The translations under genes and the position numbers were made by a program. Below are positions 36,453 through 47,379 of a DNA stretch of 64,000 nt, in pieces. Position 1 is the first letter of the stretch; every line of letters starts with the position of its first letter. Location: contig NW_009799101.1 of assembly GCF_000213175.1 (NCBI RefSeq), positions 4,571,358 to 4,635,357 of the forward strand, in the 5' to 3' direction. The DNA comes from Neurospora tetrasperma FGSC 2508. Its lineage: Eukaryota > Ascomycota > Sordariomycetes > Sordariales > Sordariaceae. The notes under the pieces were generated by a model, which made no database searches, was not told the DNA's origin, and saw only the letters and a program-made list of their open reading frames with translations.

Positions 36453-37429
36453 AGCAGGTAGACCAAAAACTGGTCCTGTAGATAATGACATGCAGCTTGT
36501 ATTAATATTTGTAGATGCATGGATGTAGTGAGGTCATGGTGTTGTAGAACATACCTAATCCGAGTTTTGAAAGGTTCGAAAGAACAGCTATTTCCACCTC
36601 GACCTCTACCACCCTACCTAGGTAACCTAAAAGGCGGGCAAGCTGGAAGAGATATATCATTAATAATCCAGACAACAAACATTTTTCCTTCCCCTTTCCT
36701 TTCTTTTCGTTAGTTCCTTCTCGGGAATCACTCACCCCTTTCCACCCCCCACATCCACCCAGGACACCAGACCACCACGACATGGTCTCTCTCATCACCC
36801 ATTGTTCTGAACCTTGGTTCCAAACCGATTCTTGTCTTACAAACTTGTCAAGTTTGATTCGAACCACCTATTCATTGCTTTCTACACACAGACAGCTCAG
36901 TTAGATCTACATACCTACGCTAGTTCCCGATCTCCAACGTTCCACGACATCCACACGGCATCCACATCCACATCAACACCATGCAGCCTGGCGAACAGCA
37001 TGGCGGACTACATACGTGGGCGGGAGAAGAGAAACGCCATCTCATCATCTGTCCACTTGTCTGTCCATCATCTGTCCGTCATCCGTCAATCGGGAAGCGG
37101 TAGAGGCGGGACATCATGCATCGGGCATCGTCGTTCGATATGTAGCTACCCATATCTCTCTCCTCCCTCTTTCCATTGCTCCCTAGGCCACATTCATTGG
37201 CCATTCATTTATCTGGGCACTCGGCAGTCACCCGCTGACTGGACTTGATCCTTGGGTAGTACTGTATAGATAGGTAGGCAGCTGATCCAACCAAACTATA
37301 TGCCTCTACTGAGTGGAAGCAAATAAAGATCGGGAAAGAGCCGCTCAAAATGTTCAAAATATCACGGTATAACGATAGGGGAATCAATATCGAACGAAAA
37401 AAAACTTCCAATTGGTATCTCCTCCTCCC

Positions 37430-37512
37430 CCTCCTCTATGCCTGCCTCCTCTATGCCTGCCTCCTCCATGCGTGCCTCCTCCATGCCTGCCTGCTCCATG
37501 CTGGCTTGCTCC
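37430..37512. repeat. 15-bp minisatellite, CCTCCTCTATGCCTG units
   Basis: Four to five imperfect 15-bp copies of CCTCCTCTATGCCTG with T/C and G/C variants (CTCCATGCGTG, CTCCATGCCTG). Its period keeps frames open and creates the Leu/Tyr/Ala/Cys-rich ORF across it, which I do not regard as a gene. Confidence 0.85.
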
Positions 37513-38139
37513 CTCTGTCCATCCATCCCATCCAACTTGAAAACCTATCCAACAATATATCCCCGCTCTCCCCCCAACAGCGACCGACCGACTTCTGGGG
37601 TGGTCGCCCCGGAATAATATGGATGGCTAGCTGGGTATAAATATATGTTAATGCAACTCCCGACACAGGAATCATACTCTATGTAGACAACAACACAAAA
37701 GGAAACGAAGGTGAAAAAAGACCCAAAAAAAGAAAAGGAAGATGAAATGATACATGATCGGTAGGCCTTGTGTCCACCATGCTCTATTTCTTAGTATGAT
37801 AATGATGATGATGCGTGACCGCTGGGCGGGTGTGGCTGGCTGACTGCATGGGTTCGGGTACGTGATGTAGATTTTCTCTTTATCTACTCCCTGCCGAATG
37901 CTGAGCGGTCTTTATCGACGATTCGCTTCAGCTTTCCCTTCAAGCCCACGAACTGCGAGGGCTGGGAATGGCGCTCCTCACAATCCCGGCTTTCCGCCGA
38001 GATTATTCACCCAATGGACCCAAGCCAATGGGAACCTCCGCATCAATCATGTAGAATATCCAAAACATGCCTTCAACTTCCTCTGACTGTGCAGACGGAT
38101 ACATACCCATCTAAAACTCAAGCCATGTTCTCATACGGG

Positions 38140-39737
38140 CTAAGGAGGAGGCACCCTCGCCTCTCCGCCGTTCAACAAAGGCTGCGCGTGCTCCCTACTC
38201 GGCCCACCATTCGCATATCCCTTCTCCGCCACACCGGCCTTTCCTCCCTCAGCCCCCTCATCATCATCAAACACCTTCTTCTCCAACCACTGCGTCGCCC
38301 TGGCGCACGCGGTATCCACCCACTTCATCCACGCCCACGCAGCAACGTACGTGACAGCCGTGAAAATGATAATCGAAGCCACCTTGTGGCCCCGGCTCTT
38401 GGGGTGCAACCAGTTGGGTTCCTTGGGCGAACCATCCTCGTTCCTTCCGGGGTCCACCCAAGGCTGACCCGAGATACCGTAGACGATCCACATGCCCAAC
38501 GTTCTAAGAATGGTGCCGTGGGTGAGGTAGACGGCAAACGAGTGGTGGCCGAGCCAGAGGAGCAGGCGGTGCGAGAGGAGGTTCTGCAGGCTGGGCGACA
38601 AAAAGATGGAGACGGCAACGCATTGAATCATGAAGGCGCTGGTGCGGCGACCGGCATTGGACCCCCTAGGCACAATGAAGGAGCCGCGCGAGCCGTCGCC
38701 GGCGGGATCGACGAGGAACTTGTGCAGGCGCAGGGACCAGGGCGCCCAGTCCTCGTGCTCGTGCGGGTAGGAACCGACATAGCCACCGATGAGGAGTAGG
38801 ATGGGCACGATGACGTACGAAAGGATGCGCTGGTACTTGGCAATAAAGTTCTGGGTGGGACGGTGCTGGGAGAGCTCGGCGAGAAGGGTGCCGAGGGCGA
38901 GGTTGGCGCCAAAGGTTTCTGCATGCAGGGACGGAGGGTTAGTCAGTTGACCTATGCGGGCGCACATTGCATGTGAGGGGATTAGGTGTGCGTACCAGTC
39001 AAGGGTCCAGTGTTCAACAACCAGTAGGCGACCAAAAGGATGTGGACGAGGATGCGGTAGCGGAAGCGCATGCCAATGGTGGCAGCGAGGACAATGTAGA
39101 CCTGGAAGGCTCCAATCAGCAAGGGGCGCATAGCCCACTGATGTCTGTCGTAAACATTCTCGGTAGTGGTCCAGGTATCCAGCAGGGCTCTAAACAGCCG
39201 GCGAAAGTTGGCGCCCAAAGGTAGGGGATCGGGGGCGTCGAAGCGAACCCAAAAGCTGTCGCAACGGTTAGAGGCTGTGTAGGCGCCCAAGATGGAGAGC
39301 ACGAAGCTGATGAGGGTGGCGATAACAGCCGGAAGGACCAGCCTGGGGGGTCGTCGGAAGGCGGACCGGGCGACGGTCATGAGGGAGGCCGACTGGTTCC
39401 CTTGTTGGTATGCGAGCTTCAAGGGCTTGGCGGCGCAGACGAAGCCGGTAAGGAAGGCAAAGATGGGAACGCCGAGACGGCCCTGCCAGGGAATTCGGAG
39501 GTATGGAATTTGCAGCAACCTCGGGGGCCCGTCCTTTTCATCGGCCGGCCAGAAGAGTGGGAAGTCCAGCGCTCGGGCAAGATGTGTCGAGATAACGAGG
39601 GCCGAGGTGATGCCGCGGAGGCCCTGTCCAAAGAAAGAAGGGTGGTCAGCAAGGTACTTGCAGCCGAGGGAACGGGAACGGCCATGCCTACTACTTACCT
39701 CGACCCATTTGATGTTCTTTTTGCTCTGAGCGCTCAT
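38140..39737 (-). CDS. membrane-bound acyltransferase-3 family protein
   Basis: Three exons, 39737-39699, 39623-38996 and 38918-38140, give 481 residues. Intron borders are GTAAGT..GGACAG and GTACGC..ATGCAG, and the frame continues across both. The start of the domain, GLRGITSALVISTHLARAL (residues 14-32), matches the LRG..A..V..H signature of acyltransferase 3 proteins, whose histidine is needed for catalysis. About eight to ten hydrophobic helices follow, including LSYVIVPILLLIGGYVG and VASIIIFTAVTYVAAW. The motif HHSFAVYLTHGTILRTLG near residue 370 is typical of the last third of the family. Such proteins transfer acyl (often acetyl) groups across or at membranes to sugars, sterols or secondary metabolites. 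The substrate is unknown. The C-terminal 50 residues are hydrophilic and probably cytosolic. Confidence 0.85.
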
Positions 39738-42700
39738 CTTGAGGGATGAACGTCCAGAGACGCAAGTGGCTGATCCTACTGAATATTAAGAGGCGGTGTT
39801 TGTGTGTCTGGAAGCTAGAACGGTAATGTGGTGACCAGCTCCGATGTATGTAGGTTCGGAAGCACAAGACAGCGGCGTCGTCAGGCTTGTTTCGGATTCC
39901 TGGGTTATGGATGTGTCCGATGCCGTGTGCCAAACCAGCAAAACGTGAGGCCAGAGACAGAAACAAAATAAAATAAAATGGAAGATGAAGAAGAAAGAAT
40001 TACGGCCGGAGATTAAAAGAGCTGAGACGGAAAAGTTGAAAGTCGGGAGTGGTTAAGCGGAGAGACGGGACCGGCAGAGCATAAAATGTTGCGGATCGAG
40101 GTACACGCGGCCTGGCGGAGCTACCGATAGGAACCAACGGGCTAGGGATAAGGGGGGGTGGGCGCTATCGAGGACGGTGCTGTAGGCGTAGGCGGGGCAT
40201 CGACAGGCGGTCTCTCTGGTGTGTCCGTCTTTTTACTGCCGTCCGTACAAGTCGTTGTCGTTGTCGTCGTCGTCGTCAGTCAGTTGATCTCGTTTGTTTC
40301 TGTCGAAGGAGTGGCCGAACCGAACAAGGTCGAAGTGGTTGCAAAAAGGAAAGCGTGGTCGCGTCACAACTGGAGACTGAGAAAGTTGGACAGGAACAGA
40401 GGAAATCAAGTGAGCAAGGAGGGATGAATAATGTCCGGGGGGGTGTATGGGTGTCCACAAGGAGGGTCCTGGACATGGACTGCTTGGTGTGTGGAGAGGA
40501 AGGGACTGTGTGTGGACCGGGGGCCGACCGACCGCCGTTGAACTTTTTTGGGAATCGGGATTTTTGGGGGAGTTTGCCGGGGGTACGGGGAGACGGGGGA
40601 CGGGGGTTTCGATTGCTGGTTGAATGTCGCTCCGTGCGGTGGCCGTGATGCTTCAGTTCCCCTTGTATGTACTTGGTCGTACAAACTCGTTGTTGATGAT
40701 GATGATGTTGATGCTGTTTTCGTTGTGTGACGAGACTGGAGTTGACAAGCTGTCCAGGTCGAAAAGACAAAAAAAAGGGGGATGAATAAGAGGTATCAAC
40801 CGCAATCTCAAGCCGTCATGAAGCGGTCGATATGTCAAGCGAGAGAGCAGAGACGGTGGCGGATCCAGGGGACACTTTTGAGGCCTGAGAGTCCTGCCTG
40901 TGTATCACTGTCGCCTGCTTCAGTTCAGTTGGGTTTGCTTGTGCTGTCAGTCAGACTTGGCGGAAGGGATACAGTGTATGCCAAGAGAGGGGACTTGGTC
41001 GAATTTCTGCGAGCCAAGACGGCTGCCAAGAGTCCAAGCATCATTTACCCACCAAGTCTTGGCCACCGCGGTTGCTGGGCATGGTCGGTTGCATCTTGGC
41101 CAGGCCATGGCAGCAGGGCTTGGGGTCGCAAATGGCGGGCAGCATTGGATCGCTAGTAGTTGTTGTCGATTCGATGATGAGGGTGCTGGTGATGTGGTGG
41201 TTTTCTCACCGACTGGATATGACTGGCGACTTGTTTGATGTTCAGTTTTTGGAGGGGGAAAAGAAGGGGCATTTCACTGTTGAAATCTCTCATAGAATTC
41301 CCTTAGATTGTGCCAGGCACCGAATGAAATGGTCCCGGCAGGCAACAACGAGGGGAGGTCTGAGTGTTGTGTTCCTTGCAGTAGTGGTAGTAGCACAGTC
41401 GGTACACTACAATCCAGCAGGTCAGTAGTGTAGTGTACACTACGGGGATGCAGCTGCCCTGAGAAATTGCGAATAATTACCACAGTGCTCTGTTCAAGTG
41501 GCGGTCTGGGCTCACACAGTGTCGCACCCCCTTCGACTTCATCAATTCCGTATCATTTCAGACGACGGATGCTTGGCTTGAGGATTCGTCAGCCTTTTGG
41601 GCTTCGGGAAGCCTTCCATCAATCACAGAAGTCGACAGGATGCCGTCCTTGCCGGTTTCACCAGGGGAGCATAATGCTGCTCAAGAGACCGAACACACGC
41701 CTCACTGTTGCTATTCGTGGGGGTTCCATCGTTCCACGTTGACGGGAGGGAGTCTCCCAACCCCGGATTTCAGTCCTCTGTCTAATGTATCATTCCACTT
41801 TGTATATGTATCTCGACCAGCTATCGCTTTCTCAATCACATGTGTCACGGTCGGTTAACAAACAATCCCAAGTGACAAGACTACCTACACAGCACCGCAT
41901 CGACAGGCGCAATTGGATCCATCATCAAACCAGCCAAAACCCTGGATAATCTGTCAGCTGTGAATAATCAATCCTCAACCCCCTATCTTTTGCCCATCAT
42001 TTTCTGTTTTCCTCAAATGGACAATGGAAGCGGAGGAGGAAATATCTCAGGACTATCGATCATCGCTGGGCAGAAATTCACTCAGCTGACCGCTTTACTG
42101 CATTATCGTTGGCATTCTGGTCGATCTCAGTCCGCTTGGCGCCATGTCGTCTCCAAAAGGGACTCCATCCAAACCCCAGGATGGATGGAATGTGAACTGA
42201 CCCCCCGTCCGGGCCCCGAACAACCCCCCACCCCGGGCCGCGTAACCGACCCCACCAAGTAGCTCATCAAGGTTACAGCCAATCTTCCAATTCAGGAACC
42301 ACTGATTTTCTACCCCTTTTTTGTAAAGAATTGTCTTGTCTGTCCGGGAGTTTGTTCCTCATTCTTTTGGTGGGTTTAACTACGGGCGGTGCGTCGGACT
42401 TATATACACCAGAGATGCGGAGTCCTCATAACATCTCCCAGACGGGAATCCAAATGACGTGCGGTAAAATAATTCCCCAAAGAGGTAAAAGAGTCCACAA
42501 AGCCGGCAAGTCCCACTTCAACAACATGAAACCGGTCCGGAGATTTCGATTTTCGCCCGTGTGCAAGGAATCATCATTTTTTTTATCTTGCACGACACAC
42601 ACACACACACACACAACCCAGAGATGAAAAACAACGAAGCTGGCGCTTGGCTTTGCCACCAACGCTACTACACTACTACACTACACCAACGACCAAAACA

Positions 42701-44316
42701 AAACAGCCGCCGCCGGGGAAGCATACAGCATATCATTTGTACCCTTGGCGCTTACCACCAAGCAGTCAGCACACCACGAACAGGCAATCAGGCACGCGAC
42801 CAACCATAAACATGCCATGCCATCCATGTGCGGGATGGATGGATGGATGCCACGCTTTGCCATGCCTTTCATGTCTCCTTTGTCTCGCCTCCCTTTTTCT
42901 TTTCTAACGTGTCAGTGAACTGAATTAGGTAGCCATAACATGGGATGAAATCCCCCCCCCCAGATCCGGAATCCTTCTCAAAGTCTCCCCGGAGGTTTAA
43001 GGTACTCACCATCCACTAGTCCATCCTGTTTCATTGGAGGGCACAAAGACGGACGGGCTCGTGGGCAGGTGGGTGATGAGTGCGGGTTCGGAAAATACTT
43101 GTAAGAATATAACATAGGTACGTACTAAGCAACTTGCCTGTTTTGTTCACATGATACATACACTACACATTATAATACCTACTATCATGATCCCTTGTGT
43201 AGTGGGATGAAGGAGTTGCCGATGCAGAAAGGATCAAATTGTGTACTGTAGAAGATATTGAATGCACACAAACTCTCCTTGGACAAGCTGAATTCCGGAA
43301 CCGCAATTGGTCTAGGTAGTCCAAACAACCGACCCCAATCTCAGCTATTTTACAAAGCCAAAGTCAAGAACCATTCACACAGCAAACGCGCCTACGTAGC
43401 CATCCTAAAAGGGAAAAATAAACTCCTGTGAAAGAAACTAAGGGTGGACATTATATATACTAGTACAATTTCGAGTATCAAGTCTAATGACAGGTAAAAC
43501 GATGATCTTGTAGTGTTGTTGTTGTTGTTGTTGTTGACGGTCGGGAATCGAGGGGGGGGTCCGGTGTGATACTTTAGGCACCGCGCCAACTAGGCACCTA
43601 CCTCTACTAAAAACCTAGACCGCTTTCAAGTCACCGCCGCCAGGTACACTACACGTACACGTACAGCGTGGTTTGGTTAAATCGGACATCGCCTCCGACT
43701 TTGAGTCGAAATTACACTGGAGGAAATGGGCACACCCTACGTAGGTAGGTAGTGTAGATATATATGGTGATCAATTGCGCCGAATAGGCACGCAGTAAGC
43801 GAATTTGTAAATAAGGAAAAGTCAGGGTAAAATCCCGATGCCGGATGGGATGGATGGTTCACAAGCGGGGCGTGAAGCTGCATTATCAGACACCCTAGCA
43901 ATTTAGGTTGAGGTGTGTTAGTGCGTTGCTTCTTGGCGTTAGGTGGACATCTAAGCCTTTCTTTACCTACCACCTATCTATTCTGTCTATGGATACCCTA
44001 CTACCTACCTAATCGACGGTTGAGAGACCAATATCTATGACTGCGCTTTCAATTCACTTTTATTTTGGTCATTGGAATATTTCGTCTCTTTTTGAGCTGC
44101 TGCTGAGATGCTGCTGTACTACTAGTATGGTATTACTTGGCTATCAATGATAGCTTGGGAAATTTCAAGGCGGGATAGGGTAGGTTGCGAAGGGCCTACG
44201 TTGAAAGAGCAGTGAAGGAAGCAAGCCGTACCTAGGTATAGCAAAGTTATCGCCATGGGGCAAAGAGATGGGTATACAACTTCCACGTGAGCTTGTGCAA
44301 ACTACACCTACATACC
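39738..44316. other. 4.6 kb intergenic region
   Basis: No supportable gene. It contains GTC triplets at 40255-40278, GAT/GTT triplets at 40692-40712, a CA run at 42598-42615, GGAT repeats at 42833-42848, a GTT run at 43514-43535 and TAGGTA tracts near 43740 and 44230. Plus-strand open frames such as 42331-42627 show no motif. The first kilobase is the promoter side of the acyltransferase gene; the last part is 3' flank of the F-box gene. Confidence 0.55.
43514..43535. repeat. (GTT)n microsatellite
   Basis: Seven tandem GTT triplets in intergenic DNA. Confidence 0.85.
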
Positions 44317-46191
44317 CTACTGCATCTCCTCTTCCATTTCCAGCGGCTGGTCAACCTCAACGACAAACTCCACCCCCGCCTTCTCAAACAACTCCCGAAC
44401 GCTTTCAAACAGCTCTTGCACATCCGCATCCGGGCCCCTTTCATCACCTGGTAATAACCACGTAGGCAACGTCCTAATAAAGAACCGAAACCGCTTCAAC
44501 TTATGCATCTTACTCTCGCCATGACCGGGTGGTTTTGCGTTCCTCCCCGCCACCAAAGCCAAGCCCTTCATCATCTCCAGCACCGTCTCCCTGTACCCTT
44601 CCTTTTCCCGAAAATGCTCCTTCTTTTGCTTGTCCGACCAGCGGTAAAAAGTATCGAAATCATCGAGGCTGTCCCACCACCAGTCCTCCAGCGTCAGCTC
44701 GACCAGATTGGGCGGCAACAGATCCGCCACGGGCCGTCCTTGGTGCATCATGTGCTCGCCTGCTGGCAGGTCCCCGTACAGCATGACAAGCTGGATGCAT
44801 AACCTTTCCACCTCCTTGAGCTGGGGAAGCGTGGACAGCCGTCCGCCCACGCCGATGCTGGCTTCGGAACCCTGGCAGTCGAACCAGTTGAGGTCTAAAT
44901 GTTTGAGCTTCTTGCCGTATTTGGAGAGCGCTTGGTCTAGGCAGTCCTCGTCTGCTTGGGCTGCGTCCTGCGGGGGGATCCTGTGGAAGCTGTCGACCCT
45001 GCGGGGGTTCATGTAGAGCGTCTCGAGGTCGGGCGCATGTCGGAGGATCCTGCCGATGTTGCGCGGGTCGGCGACGGAAGAGTGGAGGTAGATATGCCTT
45101 GTGGGGCTCAGGTGAAAGGAGTTGGTGGGACGGGCGAAGACATCGGTCAAGCCCTCCTCGCCGTCTAGAAAGGTAAATAGGCCGTCGTCAGTGGATACTT
45201 CGAGGGTAGTGAGAGCGGGAAGAAGCTCGAAAAGCGGGTGGTAGTGGCGGGTCTGAACACCAAAGACTTCGGGAGGGTCGCCGTCATCGGTATCGTCGTC
45301 GTCGAGCGTGGTAGGGTCCTCGACGGACGGGTCGCCTTGGAGGAGCAGAGTGGTGAGGTGCTGGAAGGGGGTGAGGGCCGCGGACTCGAGCCGGTCGGGG
45401 ATCATGGACCTGACATCTTCGGGAAGAATGGAGAGATAGCTACGACGGCACTTTTCGCCCGCTTCCGTGTTGAAGTAGGACATTGTGATTCGGAGACAGC
45501 TGATCAGTTCAAAGTAATCGCGGTCATGGTCAATGGCAGGCAGCTGCAGCAGCAGGGTCTCGAGTGAGTACAGGGCGGTGATGGTCATGCCGAGAATCCC
45601 TTGGGCCATTTCGTAGTATTCGTCCGGATCCGTGCTGGCACGCCGCATTTGTAGGCTCTCGAGATAGCCGGTGATGAATACCAGCCCCTTGCCTTCCCGC
45701 CAGGTGGGAAGAAGCTTGTTGAGACAGCGCTTGGTCTTGCGAACCACTCGGCTGTTGGTCAGGGTGAGGTGGCAGCTAAGGGAGCGGGTCCAACCACAGT
45801 AGTCTGGATTCTCGGTGATGGTGCGAAAGAGCAAGACCAAAACCTCTTCGCTGGTGATGGCGATGGTGTGGTAGAGATATGGGCGAGCAAGGTCGGCGAA
45901 GAAGTGCGAGACCAGACAGAGGTTGCGCAAGGCGCTGCGACGGCGAGTAAAGTTGTACCATGGGTCTTCGCGAACAAGCTTGTCGAAGGCTTCTGGAGCC
46001 GGCTCGTCGATCTCGGGCAGGTTGGGGATGAGATGGTCGAAGATCTGGTTGACAATTTCGGGGGGCAAGTCCATGATGGATCTTGGCTTGGGCGAGGCAG
46101 GGATCTTTTCCGGCCGCCGGTGAGGGTCGGAATCCGTGTCGGCCATGTCGGATGCCTTGCGCTTCTTGGCCGAGCCGGGTGATGTTGACAT
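44317..46191 (-). CDS. F-box protein, function unknown
   Basis: Uninterrupted frame of 624 residues from the ATG at 46191, the first ATG in the frame; the open frame upstream has none. A basic N-terminus (SAKKRKASD) may be a nuclear signal. The F-box begins near residue 38 with SIMDLPPEIVNQIFDHLI and continues to LCLVSHFFADLARPYLYHTI, with an acidic insert between the helices. This LPPEI...LVS...ARPYLY pattern is standard for fungal F-box proteins, which bind SKP1 and bring substrates to a cullin ubiquitin ligase. The rest has leucine-rich, LRR-like stretches (HLTTLLLQGD, DLETLYMNPRRV, KKLKHLDLNWFD) that probably form the substrate-binding solenoid. The last 40 residues are acidic. No specific target can be named. 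Confidence 0.85.
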   Translation of the reverse strand: MSTSPGSAKKRKASDMADTDSDPHRRPEKIPASPKPRSIMDLPPEIVNQIFDHLIPNLPEIDEPAPEAFDKLVREDPWYNFTRRRSALRNLCLVSHFFADLARPYLYHTIAITSEEVLVLLFRTITENPDYCGWTRSLSCHLTLTNSRVVRKTKRCLNKLLPTWREGKGLVFITGYLESLQMRRASTDPDEYYEMAQGILGMTITALYSLETLLLQLPAIDHDRDYFELISCLRITMSYFNTEAGEKCRRSYLSILPEDVRSMIPDRLESAALTPFQHLTTLLLQGDPSVEDPTTLDDDDTDDGDPPEVFGVQTRHYHPLFELLPALTTLEVSTDDGLFTFLDGEEGLTDVFARPTNSFHLSPTRHIYLHSSVADPRNIGRILRHAPDLETLYMNPRRVDSFHRIPPQDAAQADEDCLDQALSKYGKKLKHLDLNWFDCQGSEASIGVGGRLSTLPQLKEVERLCIQLVMLYGDLPAGEHMMHQGRPVADLLPPNLVELTLEDWWWDSLDDFDTFYRWSDKQKKEHFREKEGYRETVLEMMKGLALVAGRNAKPPGHGESKMHKLKRFRFFIRTLPTWLLPGDERGPDADVQELFESVRELFEKAGVEFVVEVDQPLEMEEEMQ

Positions 46192-47379
46192 GGCTGGTTT
46201 TGATGATGAAAGTGAAAAGTGCCACTGAAATTTGCGACTGCGATACCGATAAGAGCTGCTGGATAGAAGGGGCAAAAAATGCCAGTCTGCAACCGATAGT
46301 GAAACGTACGTAGATTCCGGCCCGATGAAAACAAGTCGATGACCGACAGCGCGCGGGAAGTGAGGATAATGTTGAGATTGACAATGATATTGATATTGAT
46401 ATTGATGGCGATGAAAGACATGAAGCACGGTGCTTGCCTGCCTGCCGGGATGGTCATTCCTTCATCACAGTCATGGCTCCGCGGGCAGGCAACTGGGCTG
46501 CAGTGGTCTGTGCTGCTGTACTCACTCACTGCCATGACGACCTCATCTATGACTTTGTTCCTCACCAACATCGGCAATAACAACCAGGCAGTGACAATCC
46601 ACGACATTTCAGGATATTTGACATGGAGGAGTGACTGTAGGAAGAGGGACTCAAGGTGTTTGTCATTTCGAAATCTGCCCGACATCGCCTTTTCCCCTCA
46701 GCTTTCCGCAGTCTGCTTCAATTTTCAGGACATGTGCAGTTTCTGGCCGCCGCAAGACCGACCACGGCGTCCACTTCTTCTTTTCCAGATCCACATTCCC
46801 ATCTTGGTGTGGATGATTTACGTTGAGATGGATCTGCTCGGTTTCTCACCCCAGGTCTTTTTATTTTATTTTTTAGGTTATTTGATCTCCTTTTTACATT
46901 CCATCATTTCCAAAACAGGCCGTTCAAGTGAGGTCGGTGCTTCTGACTGCCCAAACCTCGGCTGTGACGAATTTGTAAGTGGAAGCTGTCAGTTACACTA
47001 CAAGACATCCCCAAAGAAGGGTTATGTATGATTGCTGACACCAAAGATCCAGTCCCGTCATCCCACGGTAGCCCTGACTGAACAATCCCCGACACCTTCG
47101 GACCTCTACAGCAGCTCTTTACTAGCCCAAACTCGCCCGCTAGTCTGAGGCTCGGTTTTGAAGACCTGACGAGCAGGCAACAGTAGACCCAAGTCATGAC
47201 CTTCAGAGTTTACATACGCTCGCACAAAGGGCATCATGGCACCAGACCGTCAATTTGACACTTCTATCGATTCTCTTCAAGGATATCTTTACTTCCACAC
47301 CCAATTACATACCTACCTGTGTCTGGATCTGATCTTCAGACGTTTCCCTCTCTCTTAATATTTGGACTCCATACACTTG
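46192..47379. other. 1.2 kb between two minus-strand genes
   Basis: This is the 5' flank of the F-box gene and 3' flank of the next gene. ATATTG repeats lie at 46384-46407. A 230-codon ATG frame on the plus strand (46339-47031) covers much of it; I do not call it a gene because it has no motif, but it is noted as a finding. Confidence 0.5.

Larger units (their letters stand above)
31721..38139. other. 6.4 kb gene-less interval with assembly gap and many simple repeats
   Basis: No gene is supported on either strand. The stretch holds T-rich DNA near 32290-32330, GGAT repeats at 32815-32835 and 32960-32990, a TAGG tract and a GTCCGGTCCAGTGCA repeat before a 943-base run of N, then GGAGAA, TATC, ACTGAT and CTCCATGCCTGC repeats. 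The ORFs spanning 33870-35017 exist only because N is not a stop. A gene inside the gap cannot be excluded. Confidence 0.6.

Noticed and set aside
37350-37640. 96-codon Leu/Cys/Tyr-rich frame
   Set aside because: The peptide simply reads the 15-bp CCTCCTCTATGCCTG minisatellite.
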